Shown here piece after piece: positions 16,901 to 24,631 of a DNA stretch of 39,704 nucleotides. This DNA is from Methylococcales bacterium (GTDB taxonomy: Bacteria > Pseudomonadota > Gammaproteobacteria > Methylococcales > Methylomonadaceae), in the NCBI GenBank assembly GCA_028714175.1, contig JAQTMV010000017.1, positions 1 through 39,704 of the forward strand. The letters are read 5' to 3'. Within the stretch, counting starts at the first letter, position 1, and each line of letters starts with the position of its first letter. Made by a program: the position numbers and the translations under genes. The notes below the pieces were generated by a model that searched no databases, had not been told where the DNA came from, and saw only the letters and a list, made by a program, of their open reading frames with translations.

Positions 16901-17665
16901 GCGCAGCACTTTTTTGACGGGTTCGGCAATCGCAACATGTATCAACCCGCCGCCGGGTTGTGAAAGGTGGTAATAATCGGGGATTGTTGGCAAACTGTCG
17001 AAGCGTTCCAGCCAGTCCGCCGGGGCGTCTTGAAATGTAGGCGTAACCCGGATTGTTGCATCTTCCAAGCGTTCAAGTTCCAGGTTCAGGGTTTCCGGCG
17101 TCAGCACAATGGTCTTGGTCAAAAAGTCGTCGAGGTTCGCCCCTGCCACAAGGGCTAAGCGGCGAATCCGCCCCCAGCTTTGATAGTTCATCTCTACGGT
17201 TCGGGCACTGGACGGCAGGGACGCAAAGCGAATCACAGCGTCCACCAAAGCCCAAACGGGTTGGCGCAGCAGCGTTTTCTTCTTTCCAATTTCAAGCAAA
17301 CCGCCCCGCACCGGGCTTGCAGCTTGAAGAGGTGTCCCGTTTGAATTGCGCCAGCCATCGAGGTTGATCCGAAAGCCGGTGTCAGTCAACGCCCCAGCGC
17401 TAGACAACGCGGGTCTGGCCTCGTTCCTGGGCGGCAACCCTAGCAGACTTAAACTTTCAGCGTGTTCGGGATCATCAACCAACTCGTAAAAATCCGGCCA
17501 ACTGAGGAAATAGCCGTTATCTTTAGGCGCGACTAAACCGATTTCGGCCAATTGGGCTAGATAGGCGGCACGTTCTTCTGGGGCGGTAGAATTGGGGAAT
17601 GTCACGCCCCCGATTGAAAACTCCAGAAGAGGTTTATTTTCGGTTGGTTTTTTCTTGAAGAACAT
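13979..17665 (-). CDS. zorD: ZorD: SNF2-family helicase with C-terminal Mrr-like nuclease (type I Zorya)
   Basis: A 1228-residue effector of Zorya anti-phage defence. A long N-terminal region (about 1-570) of family-specific sequence precedes the SNF2 helicase core: Walker A DMGLGKT with Lys near 606, DEAQ box near 720, and CTGTPVENSLTDLW. The second helicase lobe holds KVLIFTEYLDLQRALRHYL and the arginine-finger region DRAYRLGQ. The C-terminal 130 residues are an Mrr-like restriction-endonuclease fold with the catalytic pattern GDGGVDIVA (near 1128) and LIQCKAS (near 1147). It starts 4 bases after the zorC stop. Published work shows ZorD degrades invading DNA once the ZorAB motor is triggered. 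The last residues are encoded inside the IS4 remnant, so the natural end may be altered. Confidence 0.93.
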   Translation of the reverse strand: MFFKKKPTENKPLLEFSIGGVTFPNSTAPEERAAYLAQLAEIGLVAPKDNGYFLSWPDFYELVDDPEHAESLSLLGLPPRNEARPALSSAGALTDTGFRINLDGWRNSNGTPLQAASPVRGGLLEIGKKKTLLRQPVWALVDAVIRFASLPSSARTVEMNYQSWGRIRRLALVAGANLDDFLTKTIVLTPETLNLELERLEDATIRVTPTFQDAPADWLERFDSLPTIPDYYHLSQPGGGLIHVAIAEPVKKVLREIKRMPGRVARGPRAQAFIRNPYAVLGEAADSVIPPESYEASLHSADIVFYTFELDFKQDGKGNILSVFLDLEATRAGAIPAYERCAFNSPGALSRLIEEIQSQLDEGYPCFNWEGSEVELRGDAGEKLAQLRTWHERWLHPVPAITYEEVYEFPDYAQRVIEIGERKPYYSPFIFKTEPTEPWLSTNTLVGFGESADSPITLIRTQADLDQFAAATAQAKAEGKEAFDYPGLDKPMPVREAEAMIPLVQGVINATCEGKPPPDKVEKSSQLRRAPLIETNIEAVGYAAVQSTAHLAFDKSRATDLSLPAALRADLKAHQRIGVAWLQHLWRNSPANCSGCLMADDMGLGKTLQLLAFIVWYLEQPNPLPVLIVAPVSLLENWQNEIKKFFVPGCTRVLTLYGKSLAEKKVAQSVIDKRLLEDGLTKFLIDGWLGNANLVLTTYETMRDLSISLGQQTWSIMVCDEAQKIKTPGTLVTDAAKAQKAGFKIACTGTPVENSLTDLWCLFDFVQPGLLGPLNRFGLNYRRPIENASGDAEQSQALEQLKALIEPQLLRRTKREVAKDLPIKYDDSYPHIQQKNRIALNDYQRQLYHEVIVDYQCMRQAAERATQRSNPILAVLHRLRAICADPKPNGLQPDTSLSVDAYCKQSPKFNWLIERLDEVCSKKEKVLIFTEYLDLQRALRHYLNLRYGFLPDCINGSIKNSSEASESRQKIIDRFQASNGFNVMILSPKAAGFGLNIQAANHVIHYTRPWNPAVEDQATDRAYRLGQTRDVHVYYPTVCADELLTFEAKLDDLLRRKRELASDMLNGTPTVSQDELADLLGEAGYAESIEAEAWITAEHLPRIVGRPFEALCRALWKCQGYNCLLTPATGDGGVDIVAIKGKFGLLIQCKASEAPRGLGWDAIKEIVAGAASYEQQFLDVKFSKVAVTNQFFNDNSIRQAELNGVSLIDSGILTEWLSLYPQSLKSLR

Positions 17666-17669
17666 AAAA

Positions 17670-19256
17670 TCAATAACTCGCCATATTGCGAGGATTTAGA
17701 TAAAACCCTTCCGCCCTAGATTTAAAGAAGAATCCTTGTTTGCGAAGAAAATCCGAAACTGTGCCAACCTCATAAAAATGTCTGACCCAAAGCGTACCGC
17801 TAGGGCTTTTTTCTTTCTTGATTTGATAACGTACCAACAAATCATCAAAGTGCATAGTGTCGGGTGTAATGCCAAGATAATCCAAAGCCCTATGAAATTT
17901 CCCTTCCCAAGCGCCGCGATGGGCAAGCCCACCTTCCTCACTCTCGGAATATCTCAGAAATAAGCTACGATCAGGAGCGCGAAGTTCGTCATAATTAACG
18001 CTTCTGTAATTGAGCAAAGGCCGTATTTTAGATTCGTCATAGGCCCACGTTTTACCCACTCCGCCAAATTCGACAATATAGTGCTTTCCAATCTCTATCA
18101 AGAATGCATTATTTGCCCGGTTAGTTCCCGTTAAAGCGCTATAGCGACCAAGCTTACCAGCCAGTAACTGCTGAAAGTTCTCTCGTGTATCTGGCCCCAA
18201 AATGAGAAATGAGAAAGATATTTTATCCAGATACTGCATCCAAAATTCAAATCGCCGTCGGTCCAGGGAATCGTCGTCCGATGCCCGCCTCAAGGTTAGG
18301 AAAAAATCTTTCAGGTCTTCGACTACCAGCCAGCGCTGCACCATTCGCTTGGCTTCTGGAGACACCCGTACCCATCCGCTCTGTGTTTCCAGGGAAGGGC
18401 TTTTCCAGCGGGAAACCACCGTGGATTTGAGTTCTTGGTGCGACTCCAAATTGACGCATTGCGCATAGCGGTCGAGTATCCGCGCCAGTCCATCATCCAA
18501 ACACTCCTTGCGTTCTTGTAATTGCGGCAGCACCAGGTCGATAGCCGGTTTGAATTTCTCATCATGGTAAGCGGTGATAGCTTTAACTTGAGACATCAGC
18601 AACTCGGGCCAAAACCAGCTTGTTGATGGTATGTTCACCTCGTAGGCGATACGATCAACTCTTTCCATTCGACCCAGCAAGGCACCTATCGCCAAACTCT
18701 GCGTCGCGTTTTCCGCTAGCACAATCCGATGGGAGATAAGCGCATCCAGCCAGCGCAGTTTGAAACTCGATTGACTGGCGACTTTATCCAGCGTGTTTTC
18801 CAAAAACGTCCGTAACTCCCGCCAGTTTTCTTCAAGCATTGGATTTTGGCGAGGGGAAGCATTCAAATAGGCGTTGAGCAAGCCTTGCCAAGGATAGGCG
18901 CTCAACATCGCGCTTTCATACTGGGGAGAAAACTTCCTTAGCAAAACCTTAACGGCGTTTTCGGATTCCATCAACGAGCCGTAGCCTGGAATCTCCACTA
19001 ACAATCCACGGCACAATAAAGCGACTTCCAGCCAACTGAAATCTTCGGTTGAAGGCTTTACCGCCCAGCGAAAAAACTTTCGGATGGTCTGCTGCACTAA
19101 TTCCGGGTTAGGCTCTCCCATGGCCGCATTTTTCAGCTTCTCCTCAATCAGTTTTTTTACCGCATCCATATGTTGGATTGACTTTTCCAATAGGGGCAAA
19201 GGGTAGGTTTTTTCATATTCCCTGATGAATTGGTTAAAGCAGTTTAAGTATCGCAT
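17670..19256 (-). CDS. zorC: ZorC: EH-signature domain protein (type I Zorya)
   Basis: A protein of 528 residues from ATG 19256 (an in-frame TTG lies at 19265). It is mostly alpha-helical and matches the EH_Signature family that defines ZorC of type I Zorya. The conserved Glu/His part lies in the last 120 residues, around EEGGLAHRGAWEGKFHRAL, with a His near 446. ZorC is a cytosolic DNA-interacting partner thought to act with ZorD near the motor. The gene is followed after 4 bases by zorD. It is separated from zorB by a DUF433 antitoxin gene, unusual for this operon. Identification rests on the fragment order and on the ZorA, ZorB and ZorD neighbours as much as on the sequence. Confidence 0.85.
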   Translation of the reverse strand: MRYLNCFNQFIREYEKTYPLPLLEKSIQHMDAVKKLIEEKLKNAAMGEPNPELVQQTIRKFFRWAVKPSTEDFSWLEVALLCRGLLVEIPGYGSLMESENAVKVLLRKFSPQYESAMLSAYPWQGLLNAYLNASPRQNPMLEENWRELRTFLENTLDKVASQSSFKLRWLDALISHRIVLAENATQSLAIGALLGRMERVDRIAYEVNIPSTSWFWPELLMSQVKAITAYHDEKFKPAIDLVLPQLQERKECLDDGLARILDRYAQCVNLESHQELKSTVVSRWKSPSLETQSGWVRVSPEAKRMVQRWLVVEDLKDFFLTLRRASDDDSLDRRRFEFWMQYLDKISFSFLILGPDTRENFQQLLAGKLGRYSALTGTNRANNAFLIEIGKHYIVEFGGVGKTWAYDESKIRPLLNYRSVNYDELRAPDRSLFLRYSESEEGGLAHRGAWEGKFHRALDYLGITPDTMHFDDLLVRYQIKKEKSPSGTLWVRHFYEVGTVSDFLRKQGFFFKSRAEGFYLNPRNMASY

Positions 19257-19329
19257 AATCCCCAAATATGTTGTGTTTGGCTATTGGTAGGCGCTAAAAA
19301 CCAAAGGATAAGAACGTGTCTAGCTTATC

Positions 19330-19422
19330 TTATTTCAATAATTTTCTGGCCCGTGCGCAAAATTTCGACATACTTGGGCAGAAAATCTTTGAATTTAGTT
19401 GGTTGTCAACAAGAAATTTCAT
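19330..19422 (-). pseudogene. Stump of a DUF5615 PIN-like toxin gene
   Basis: Thirty codons start at an ATG that overlaps the DUF433 stop by ATGA. They open with MKFLVDNQL, the hallmark N-terminus of DUF5615 PIN-like toxins that normally pair with DUF433 antitoxins. After these nine residues the sequence no longer looks like the family and ends at a TAA (19332-19330). Full-length members have about 110 residues, so this is a 5' stump left by deletion. Confidence 0.65.
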
Positions 19423-19649
19423 GCCACTTTCAACACAACATGGTCGGTTTGCCGGGCGGCATAGTGCAAAGCCGCTAAAATATCATCCTGTTCAATAGGA
19501 TAATCTTCCATGACCTCTTCAAAAGAGGCGCCAGCCGCTAATAATTCAAGAATATCACAGACGCGTAACCGAGTGCCGCATATACAAGGCCGTCCGCCAC
19601 ATTGCTCCGGGTTGAGAGTGATTCGATCCAGGTAGTTTTTGTCGGTCAT
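19419..19649 (-). CDS. DUF433 antitoxin
   Basis: A 76-residue DUF433 protein. The family motif runs from ITLNPEQCGGRPCICGTRLRV through DILELLAAGASFEEVMEDYP to the helical end DDILAALHYAAR. A good GGAG ribosome site lies upstream of ATG 19649. DUF433 proteins are DNA-binding antitoxins whose toxin is a DUF5615 PIN-like nuclease. Here only the first codons of that toxin remain (19330-19422). The pair lies between zorB and zorC on the same strand, so it is probably transcribed with the Zorya operon. Confidence 0.88.
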   Translation of the reverse strand: MTDKNYLDRITLNPEQCGGRPCICGTRLRVCDILELLAAGASFEEVMEDYPIEQDDILAALHYAARQTDHVVLKVA

Positions 19650-19682
19650 GTTGATACTCCACAGATTTTACTTAAGCTAAGC

Positions 19683-19702
19683 ATAGCCAGAATTTTGGCT
19701 AT
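19683..19702. other. Hairpin between zorB and the DUF433 gene
   Basis: Perfect 7-bp stem (ATAGCCA and TGGCTAT) with a 6-base loop, 24 bases after the zorB stop. No clear U-run follows on the minus strand, so it is more likely an RNA processing or pausing element than a terminator. Confidence 0.35.
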
Positions 19703-19725
19703 ACCCCCGTTGCCACTCTAACAGA

Positions 19726-20421
19726 TTATAGGCACTGACCAAAATTATCCATACCGCCAGGATTTGTCGCAGGGGCTTGCTCTTCAAAGCCCAAAAAATC
19801 CAATTTGAATTCTACCCGCCGCATTTCTGCTGCCGACTTTCCCTGCCCGTTATTGAAACTGTAGCCACCCACTAGAAAAAGATCACGCACCAACTGTTTA
19901 TCTGCGATGGACAAAGGTATTTCGAAGGGTTTTGGTGCTTCAAACAGGCTGCACAGTACAGTCTCGGCCCGGCGCATACTCAATTGCAGATTGAGTAAAT
20001 AGCTACCGGTTGGCGAGGCATAACCTTCCACTACCACGCGCTTGAGCAGTTTACCCATGTCTTTGCGGGCCACAGCCAGCAAGACGGGCACAAATTCACG
20101 CAGTTTTTGTTTGGCATTGTCGGGTAGTTTGGAATCGTTATTGCCAAATTGAGCTTGGACGCCAAAGTCGATGCGGTTGTTGATGCAATCGACGGTGACA
20201 CCCTGGACATCCTTAGCTGCCGCTTTGATGTCATCACAGATTTGCTGGATTTTTTTAAGATGATCCAGTTCCGGCTCAGGATTGGTGATAATGACCAAGG
20301 AAAAAGTCATCACGATGAGGAACAGCATCATCATCGCTGTCATCAGGTCGGCGTAGGAAATCCAGAACGGCTTTTCGCCTTCTTCCTTTGCTCGCGGGGT
20401 GCGGATGCCACGCGAGAGCAT
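19726..20421 (-). CDS. zorB: ZorB: MotB/OmpA-like motor protein (type I Zorya)
   Basis: A 231-residue MotB-like protein from ATG 20421. It has one transmembrane helix (about 21-46) with Asp25 in SYADLMTAMMMLF, the likely ion-binding residue of the motor. A periplasmic OmpA-like peptidoglycan-binding domain includes VVVEGYASPTGSYLLNLQLS and RRAETV. ATG 20421 overlaps the zorA stop as TGATG, with AGGAAG as ribosome site inside the zorA end, so translation is coupled. In Zorya a ZorB dimer sits inside a ZorA pentamer, anchors to the cell wall and senses phage attack. Confidence 0.93.
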   Translation of the reverse strand: MLSRGIRTPRAKEEGEKPFWISYADLMTAMMMLFLIVMTFSLVIITNPEPELDHLKKIQQICDDIKAAAKDVQGVTVDCINNRIDFGVQAQFGNNDSKLPDNAKQKLREFVPVLLAVARKDMGKLLKRVVVEGYASPTGSYLLNLQLSMRRAETVLCSLFEAPKPFEIPLSIADKQLVRDLFLVGGYSFNNGQGKSAAEMRRVEFKLDFLGFEEQAPATNPGGMDNFGQCL

Positions 20422-22514
20422 CAATTCTTCCTCGTTTTAGCGATCATGTCGGTGAGGCCGCCAATAGATGCCGCTAAAGGCTGATAAGCTGAAGCGACTT
20501 GGTTGAGCGTATCGGCGTGATGTTTGTGGAATTCCGCGTTATGCGTTCCAATGTCTTGCTTGAACTTGGTCATCGTTTCGGCAAGCAATTTGGAAATGTT
20601 ATCCACGAATTCATCCATATCGTCTTTGAGTACGCCAAAGCTCGCCACCATACGGCGCATGTCATCGACGATTTGCTGGTTCACTCCCACCTCCTGTTTG
20701 GCCCGCTCTAGCATTACGTTCATTTCGGAGACCATTCTTGTAAGGGCATCCCGAGTGACTGCATATTGGCTTAATTGGCTCTCCAAGGCTTTGGACGCTT
20801 GGGCCAACGAACCGGCGCTACCGGAAAGTTGAGATGAAACTGTCTCGGCCTGTTGCATCACTATGCTAACTACATTCCCGGCTTCGGCAAAATGATCTGC
20901 TGCCAGTGAAATCCGCGTAGCGCCTTCGTCCATGCCCTTGATGGCGGCGATGGAGTTATTGTTCAGAGCCGTGACGTTTTCGTTGAGAGCGACTACCGTT
21001 TTCCCAATTTCTTCAACTAACTTACTGATGTGGCTGTCCATATCCAGCACGAGTTGGTTTGACGAGTCGGTAAATTGACGATGAAGATCCCGCTCTGTGT
21101 CTACGGTAGCCCGTCGTTCCTTCTCCATGTCGGTAAGAATCTTGCCTACGGAGCCTTGAATCTCTTGAAGGCTCTCCTTCACTTGGGCCATGGTTTCCTG
21201 CTGGCTCGCGCCAACCTGGGCTTGGATGGCCTCAATGAAGGCGGTCATCTGACTTTCAAGCTTGCCCTGTTGTGTTTCGAGCGTCCCGACTAAAGAGGTG
21301 ACTTTGGTCGTCAAGTCTTCGCGCTCTAACTTGCCTGATTCGCGCAAGTCTTGCAGCAGCATCTTGAAGCCGGTTTGTATCTCCGCCATTGAGGCGACAG
21401 CCGTATTCATCATTTCAGCCTGACCTTTCATCTGGTCACCGAACGTACTCTGGATATTGGCCGAGAAGGTGTGGATCAAGTGTTCCAACATTCCCGTCAC
21501 CGTCTCGCCTTGTCCACCAGCGACTCCGGCGACGGTCTTGCCAATATCAGCCAGTCCTTCCTTCAGTTCTGCGCGAAACCGTTCGCCATGATGTTCGCTG
21601 GCGTCGATATGTTCCTGAATTTTCGCTGAAAGCAGGTTTCCAAGCACTTCCGATTGCTTTATCTGCTGCGCGTTCAAGTCCCGCAGCAGTTCGGAAAGCT
21701 CCGTCACCAGGCTTTGTTTGAGTTGCGCCGTTTGCGTCGCGTTTTCCGCAGAAGATTTGACCAGTGAGGCAAGATAGTCCTCGCCCACTCCGCCCTCATA
21801 CAGCGCATCCAGCATCTGGCAAAGTTGCTCCAGCTTGCGGTAGCAGACATTGAGTAGCACTTTCTCCAACACGGTAATCAACATCGCCGTGCCAATCGCA
21901 AAGAACGAGGCAATGAACGCGCCTTGGACTTCATCAAACAGGACTTTCAGACCGATAAACAGTTTGTCCATTTGCGCGGGATCGGTTTTCGCTTTAGCCA
22001 GTAGCGAAGGATCGAAATGTTGAATGCCGTTAATCAGCCCATAGAAAGTACCGATGATACCAATGCCAGTTAAGATGCCCGGCAGATGCTTGAAAAACTC
22101 GACATTCAGCCGGGCATCCACCAGCGATTGCGGGCTGAATAAAGTTTCGGCGGGCACGGTGGAGCGAATGCGCACCAAACGCTTTTGTCCGCCTTGATAG
22201 TCGTATTGCTCATGCAGTGTGTCGCGGAAACTGTTCCAAACGCTGGTGAAGAAAGCAGTCCTGAACACCTGCTGAAGATCATCCTTGGTGACGATCTCGT
22301 CGTTAGGCTTTTGCTGGCGGGCTTTTTTCAAGTCTCGCACGGCTTTACGGAGACAAAACCACCACGCCCAAATCGCCGGAATCAAATACAACAGAACAAA
22401 CAAAAGAAGCAAGACGGCAACCACATTGATGACGACACGGGGGTTGGTGCTGATTGGTATTCCAAGCCAGTCGCTGAAATAGCCGGGGAGAAAATTGAAG
22501 ATGAGATCAGTCAT
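20421..22514 (-). CDS. zorA: ZorA: MotA-like motor protein with long cytoplasmic tail (type I Zorya)
   Basis: A 697-residue MotA/ExbB/TolQ-like protein. Transmembrane helices lie near 27-53, 144-166 (LPGILTGIGIIGTFYGLING) and 199-224. From about 230 to the end there is a long helical, mostly coiled-coil tail rich in Gln, Glu, Ala and Lys, the hallmark of ZorA. It forms a proton- or sodium-driven motor with ZorB, and the tail relays the signal to ZorC and ZorD. It is the first gene of the operon. The 194 bases upstream (22515-22708) should hold the promoter, but no strong consensus was found. Confidence 0.93.
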   Translation of the reverse strand: MTDLIFNFLPGYFSDWLGIPISTNPRVVINVVAVLLLLFVLLYLIPAIWAWWFCLRKAVRDLKKARQQKPNDEIVTKDDLQQVFRTAFFTSVWNSFRDTLHEQYDYQGGQKRLVRIRSTVPAETLFSPQSLVDARLNVEFFKHLPGILTGIGIIGTFYGLINGIQHFDPSLLAKAKTDPAQMDKLFIGLKVLFDEVQGAFIASFFAIGTAMLITVLEKVLLNVCYRKLEQLCQMLDALYEGGVGEDYLASLVKSSAENATQTAQLKQSLVTELSELLRDLNAQQIKQSEVLGNLLSAKIQEHIDASEHHGERFRAELKEGLADIGKTVAGVAGGQGETVTGMLEHLIHTFSANIQSTFGDQMKGQAEMMNTAVASMAEIQTGFKMLLQDLRESGKLEREDLTTKVTSLVGTLETQQGKLESQMTAFIEAIQAQVGASQQETMAQVKESLQEIQGSVGKILTDMEKERRATVDTERDLHRQFTDSSNQLVLDMDSHISKLVEEIGKTVVALNENVTALNNNSIAAIKGMDEGATRISLAADHFAEAGNVVSIVMQQAETVSSQLSGSAGSLAQASKALESQLSQYAVTRDALTRMVSEMNVMLERAKQEVGVNQQIVDDMRRMVASFGVLKDDMDEFVDNISKLLAETMTKFKQDIGTHNAEFHKHHADTLNQVASAYQPLAASIGGLTDMIAKTRKN

Positions 22515-22708
22515 GGTTTATTTAACCAAAAGAAGGGTTTGTCCTAAGTTTTTCTTGTATCCACCGGTAGAGGCAATTTTTTGTATTTTCATCTTTTTGT
22601 AACCCATTTATTTTACAAAAACAAAAAAGCTGTTTCTTGAGAGCCTGTCGAAGCGTAGTTACCAGAAGTTTTGCAAGCAATACGTAGTCCTGGTGCAAAA
22701 ACTTCTAC

Positions 22709-22954
22709 ATCCCTACACCAATAACAAGCAACGCGACGGTTGCCCAGCCCAGTCTGTCCATATATTCGCGCAATTTGGATTCGAGCTTGGCGCCGCCTGC
22801 TGCCAGTTATATCGCTACCAGAAAAAACCGTCTGCCTCTACCGATGAATGATGCCAATACAAAAGGCACAAACACCATCCTCATGGCCCCTGCGGCAAGA
22901 ATGAAAACTTATAAGGGATAGGTGAAAATCAGGCGACAAATACGGCACTAAAAG
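22709..22954 (-). pseudogene. 3' fragment of a yqaA-like (VTT/DedA-type) gene, copy 1
   Basis: The minus strand encodes, with internal stops and a shift, AVFVA-stop-FSPIPYK followed by MVFVPFVLASFIGRG, RRFFLVAI and KLESKLREYMDRLGWATVAL. This is the C-terminal half of a YqaA-like membrane protein. It is the same as the second fragment at 26571-26825 at most positions and in the same orientation. Both copies keep different family residues (PIPYK here, PIRYK in the other), so they decayed separately. The region 22515-23040 has no intact gene. Confidence 0.75.
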
Positions 22955-23040
22955 GGGGTCGCCGGATTCCACGCTGAGTGATGTGATGCACTATACCGGC
23001 AAATACAGTTCTGCTTAATCTAGGCATGTGTTGAGTTTAG

Positions 23041-23421
23041 TTGAATAAAACAAAAAAGCAAAAAAGGGAAGCGTCCGAAGCGTCTCCTTTTTTTTCCGCA
23101 TTAATTACCGCCGCCGTCAAAGCCAATATAAAAATCAGCCCGATAGGAACCTATGGCCGCACCCAAAGCCCACGCCTGGAAACTGCCGCAGAAATCAAAC
23201 GCATGGAAAGAGACGGCTGTGATTTGGTGGGCATGACAGGCATGCCGGAAGCCGCTCTGGCTAAAGAACTCGCTATCGATTATGCCGCTATTTCCGTGGT
23301 TGCCAATTGGGCTGCCGGCAAAACAGCCGGAGAAATCACGATGGCAGAAATTGAGCAGCATCTCCATACAGGCATGGCTAATACAGCTGAATTACTCAAG
23401 GCCTTTATAGCTCTCGCATAA
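23041..23421 (+). pseudogene. C-terminal fragment of an S-methyl-5'-thioinosine / methylthioadenosine phosphorylase gene
   Basis: About 110 residues from 23090 match the end of PNP/MTAP family phosphorylases: YGRTQSPRLETAAEIKRMER, CDLVGMTGMPEAALAKEL, then the end ITMAEIEQHL. The GMTGMPEAALA stretch is the substrate-specificity region, and it favours the thioinosine-type enzyme. The first ~130 residues with the phosphate-binding loop are missing, and the frame begins at a TTG in non-homologous sequence. It cannot be an active enzyme on its own, so I call it a gene remnant. Confidence 0.7.
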
Positions 23422-23735
23422 GAAATACAGACTATTTCAATGAAAGCAGCCATTGGAAATTAATAAATTTACAGTTAGCTGATCAACCGTTTTCGGCGAG
23501 GAACACTCATCCAGAGTGATTGCAGGGAAAGTCTGCTTGCCGGCCCTTAGCAGATATTCAACTTCCAAGTTAATTATCATCTCCCAGATTCAGCACGTTT
23601 CCCATACACTGGTGTATACAGCGCGCAATCGGTGCAGCTATACACAAGCCGGGGTGATCGAATCAGCAGCGTGGACGCGGGATCGTCTGCCCGATGCGGC
23701 GGCTAACACTTAGCGCGAATCCACTTTGCGGCCTT
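23422..23735. other. 314-base stretch without a recognisable gene
   Basis: Lies between the phosphorylase fragment and the convergent transglutaminase gene. Only short frames are present and none resembles a known protein. No strong terminator hairpin with a U-run was seen. Confidence 0.4.
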
Positions 23736-24557
23736 TCAACCTGTTCCCGTCTCGTTCACCTCGTCGGTCCAAACCTTGAAACTCACCAGAGTATTGGGGC
23801 CAAAGGTGCTGCTGATGGCGACATCGGCGGCGTCGCGGCCACGGGCGATCAACACGCGTCCGATGCGCGGCATATTATTGCGGGGGTCGAAAGTGTACCA
23901 ATGACCATCAAGGTAGGCCTCAAACCAACCGGCAAAATCCATAGGGCTATTATTTGGTGGTATACCAATGTCGCCTAAGTAGCCTGTGCAGTAGCGTGCA
24001 GGAATGTTCATGCAGCGACAGAAAGCGATGGCGAGGTGCGCGTAATCACGGCATACTCCGGTCCCCTCCTGGAAAGCCTCCCAGGCCGTCTTGGTGGGGC
24101 GCGCATGTTCATAGCCAAAGGCTATATGCCGGTGGACGTAGTCACAGATCGCCTGGACGCGCGCCCATCCGGTCGGTGACTTGTCGAACAGTTGCCAGGC
24201 AGTCTCGGAAAGGTGATCGGTCTCGCAATATCGGCTCCCCAACAGGAACAGCAGGGTCTCGTCCGGCAGAGCTTCCACTGGCGTTTGTCTCGCTTGCGGG
24301 ACGACCAAATCCGGTTGGCCACTATCCCTTATGAGCGCATTGGTGGACAAGTTGAGCTGACCCTTGGGGGCGACAATACGGCTGCACCAGTTACCATAAT
24401 TGTCGCGATAGGCAGTGAGCGGGACGGACGGGTTGGTGATCAGGTGGTCTGGAATGATGATGTCGGAGATGCGCGAGTAGTGTACGCTCAAGGTCAGTAT
24501 CATTGGGGTCGGCTGCGGGCAGTCGTAAATCAGTTCGTAGCCTATGTGTATCTTCAT
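23736..24557 (-). CDS. Transglutaminase-like protein of the Anbu cluster
   Basis: A 273-residue protein with an N-terminal beta domain and a transglutaminase-like papain-fold core. The Cys motif is GTGVCRDYAHLAIAFCR. The region that normally supplies the His reads MDFAGWFEAYLDGHWYTFDP, and the Asp is present in FDPRNN. At the usual His position two residues before Trp there is Ala, so the catalytic triad may be altered or shifted; relatives that I recall also vary here. It is the last gene of an Anbu operon, 74 bases after the amidohydrolase gene, with AGGAG before ATG. Anbu neighbourhoods often contain such a transglutaminase, an alpha-E protein and a circularly permuted ATP-grasp protein, suggesting a peptide-modification role. 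Confidence 0.88.
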   Translation of the reverse strand: MKIHIGYELIYDCPQPTPMILTLSVHYSRISDIIIPDHLITNPSVPLTAYRDNYGNWCSRIVAPKGQLNLSTNALIRDSGQPDLVVPQARQTPVEALPDETLLFLLGSRYCETDHLSETAWQLFDKSPTGWARVQAICDYVHRHIAFGYEHARPTKTAWEAFQEGTGVCRDYAHLAIAFCRCMNIPARYCTGYLGDIGIPPNNSPMDFAGWFEAYLDGHWYTFDPRNNMPRIGRVLIARGRDAADVAISSTFGPNTLVSFKVWTDEVNETGTG

Positions 24558-24574
24558 AGTAGTGCTCCTGTTGA

Positions 24575-24606
24575 CCGCCAGAGCAGCCTAATGCAGACTC
24601 TGGCGG
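24575..24606. other. 9-bp perfect stem between amidohydrolase and transglutaminase genes
   Basis: CCGCCAGAG at 24575-24583 pairs with CTCTGGCGG at 24598-24606 across a 14-base loop. It sits in the 74-base gap of the minus-strand operon, upstream of the transglutaminase ribosome site. No U-run follows. It may stabilise mRNA segments or lower read-through. Confidence 0.45.
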
Positions 24607-24631
24607 ATTGGGTTGTTGTGAGTAGGATCGC

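Noticed and set aside
22185..22547. 120-residue plus-strand frame over the zorA start
   Set aside because: It is antisense to the ZorA membrane region, with no domain features.
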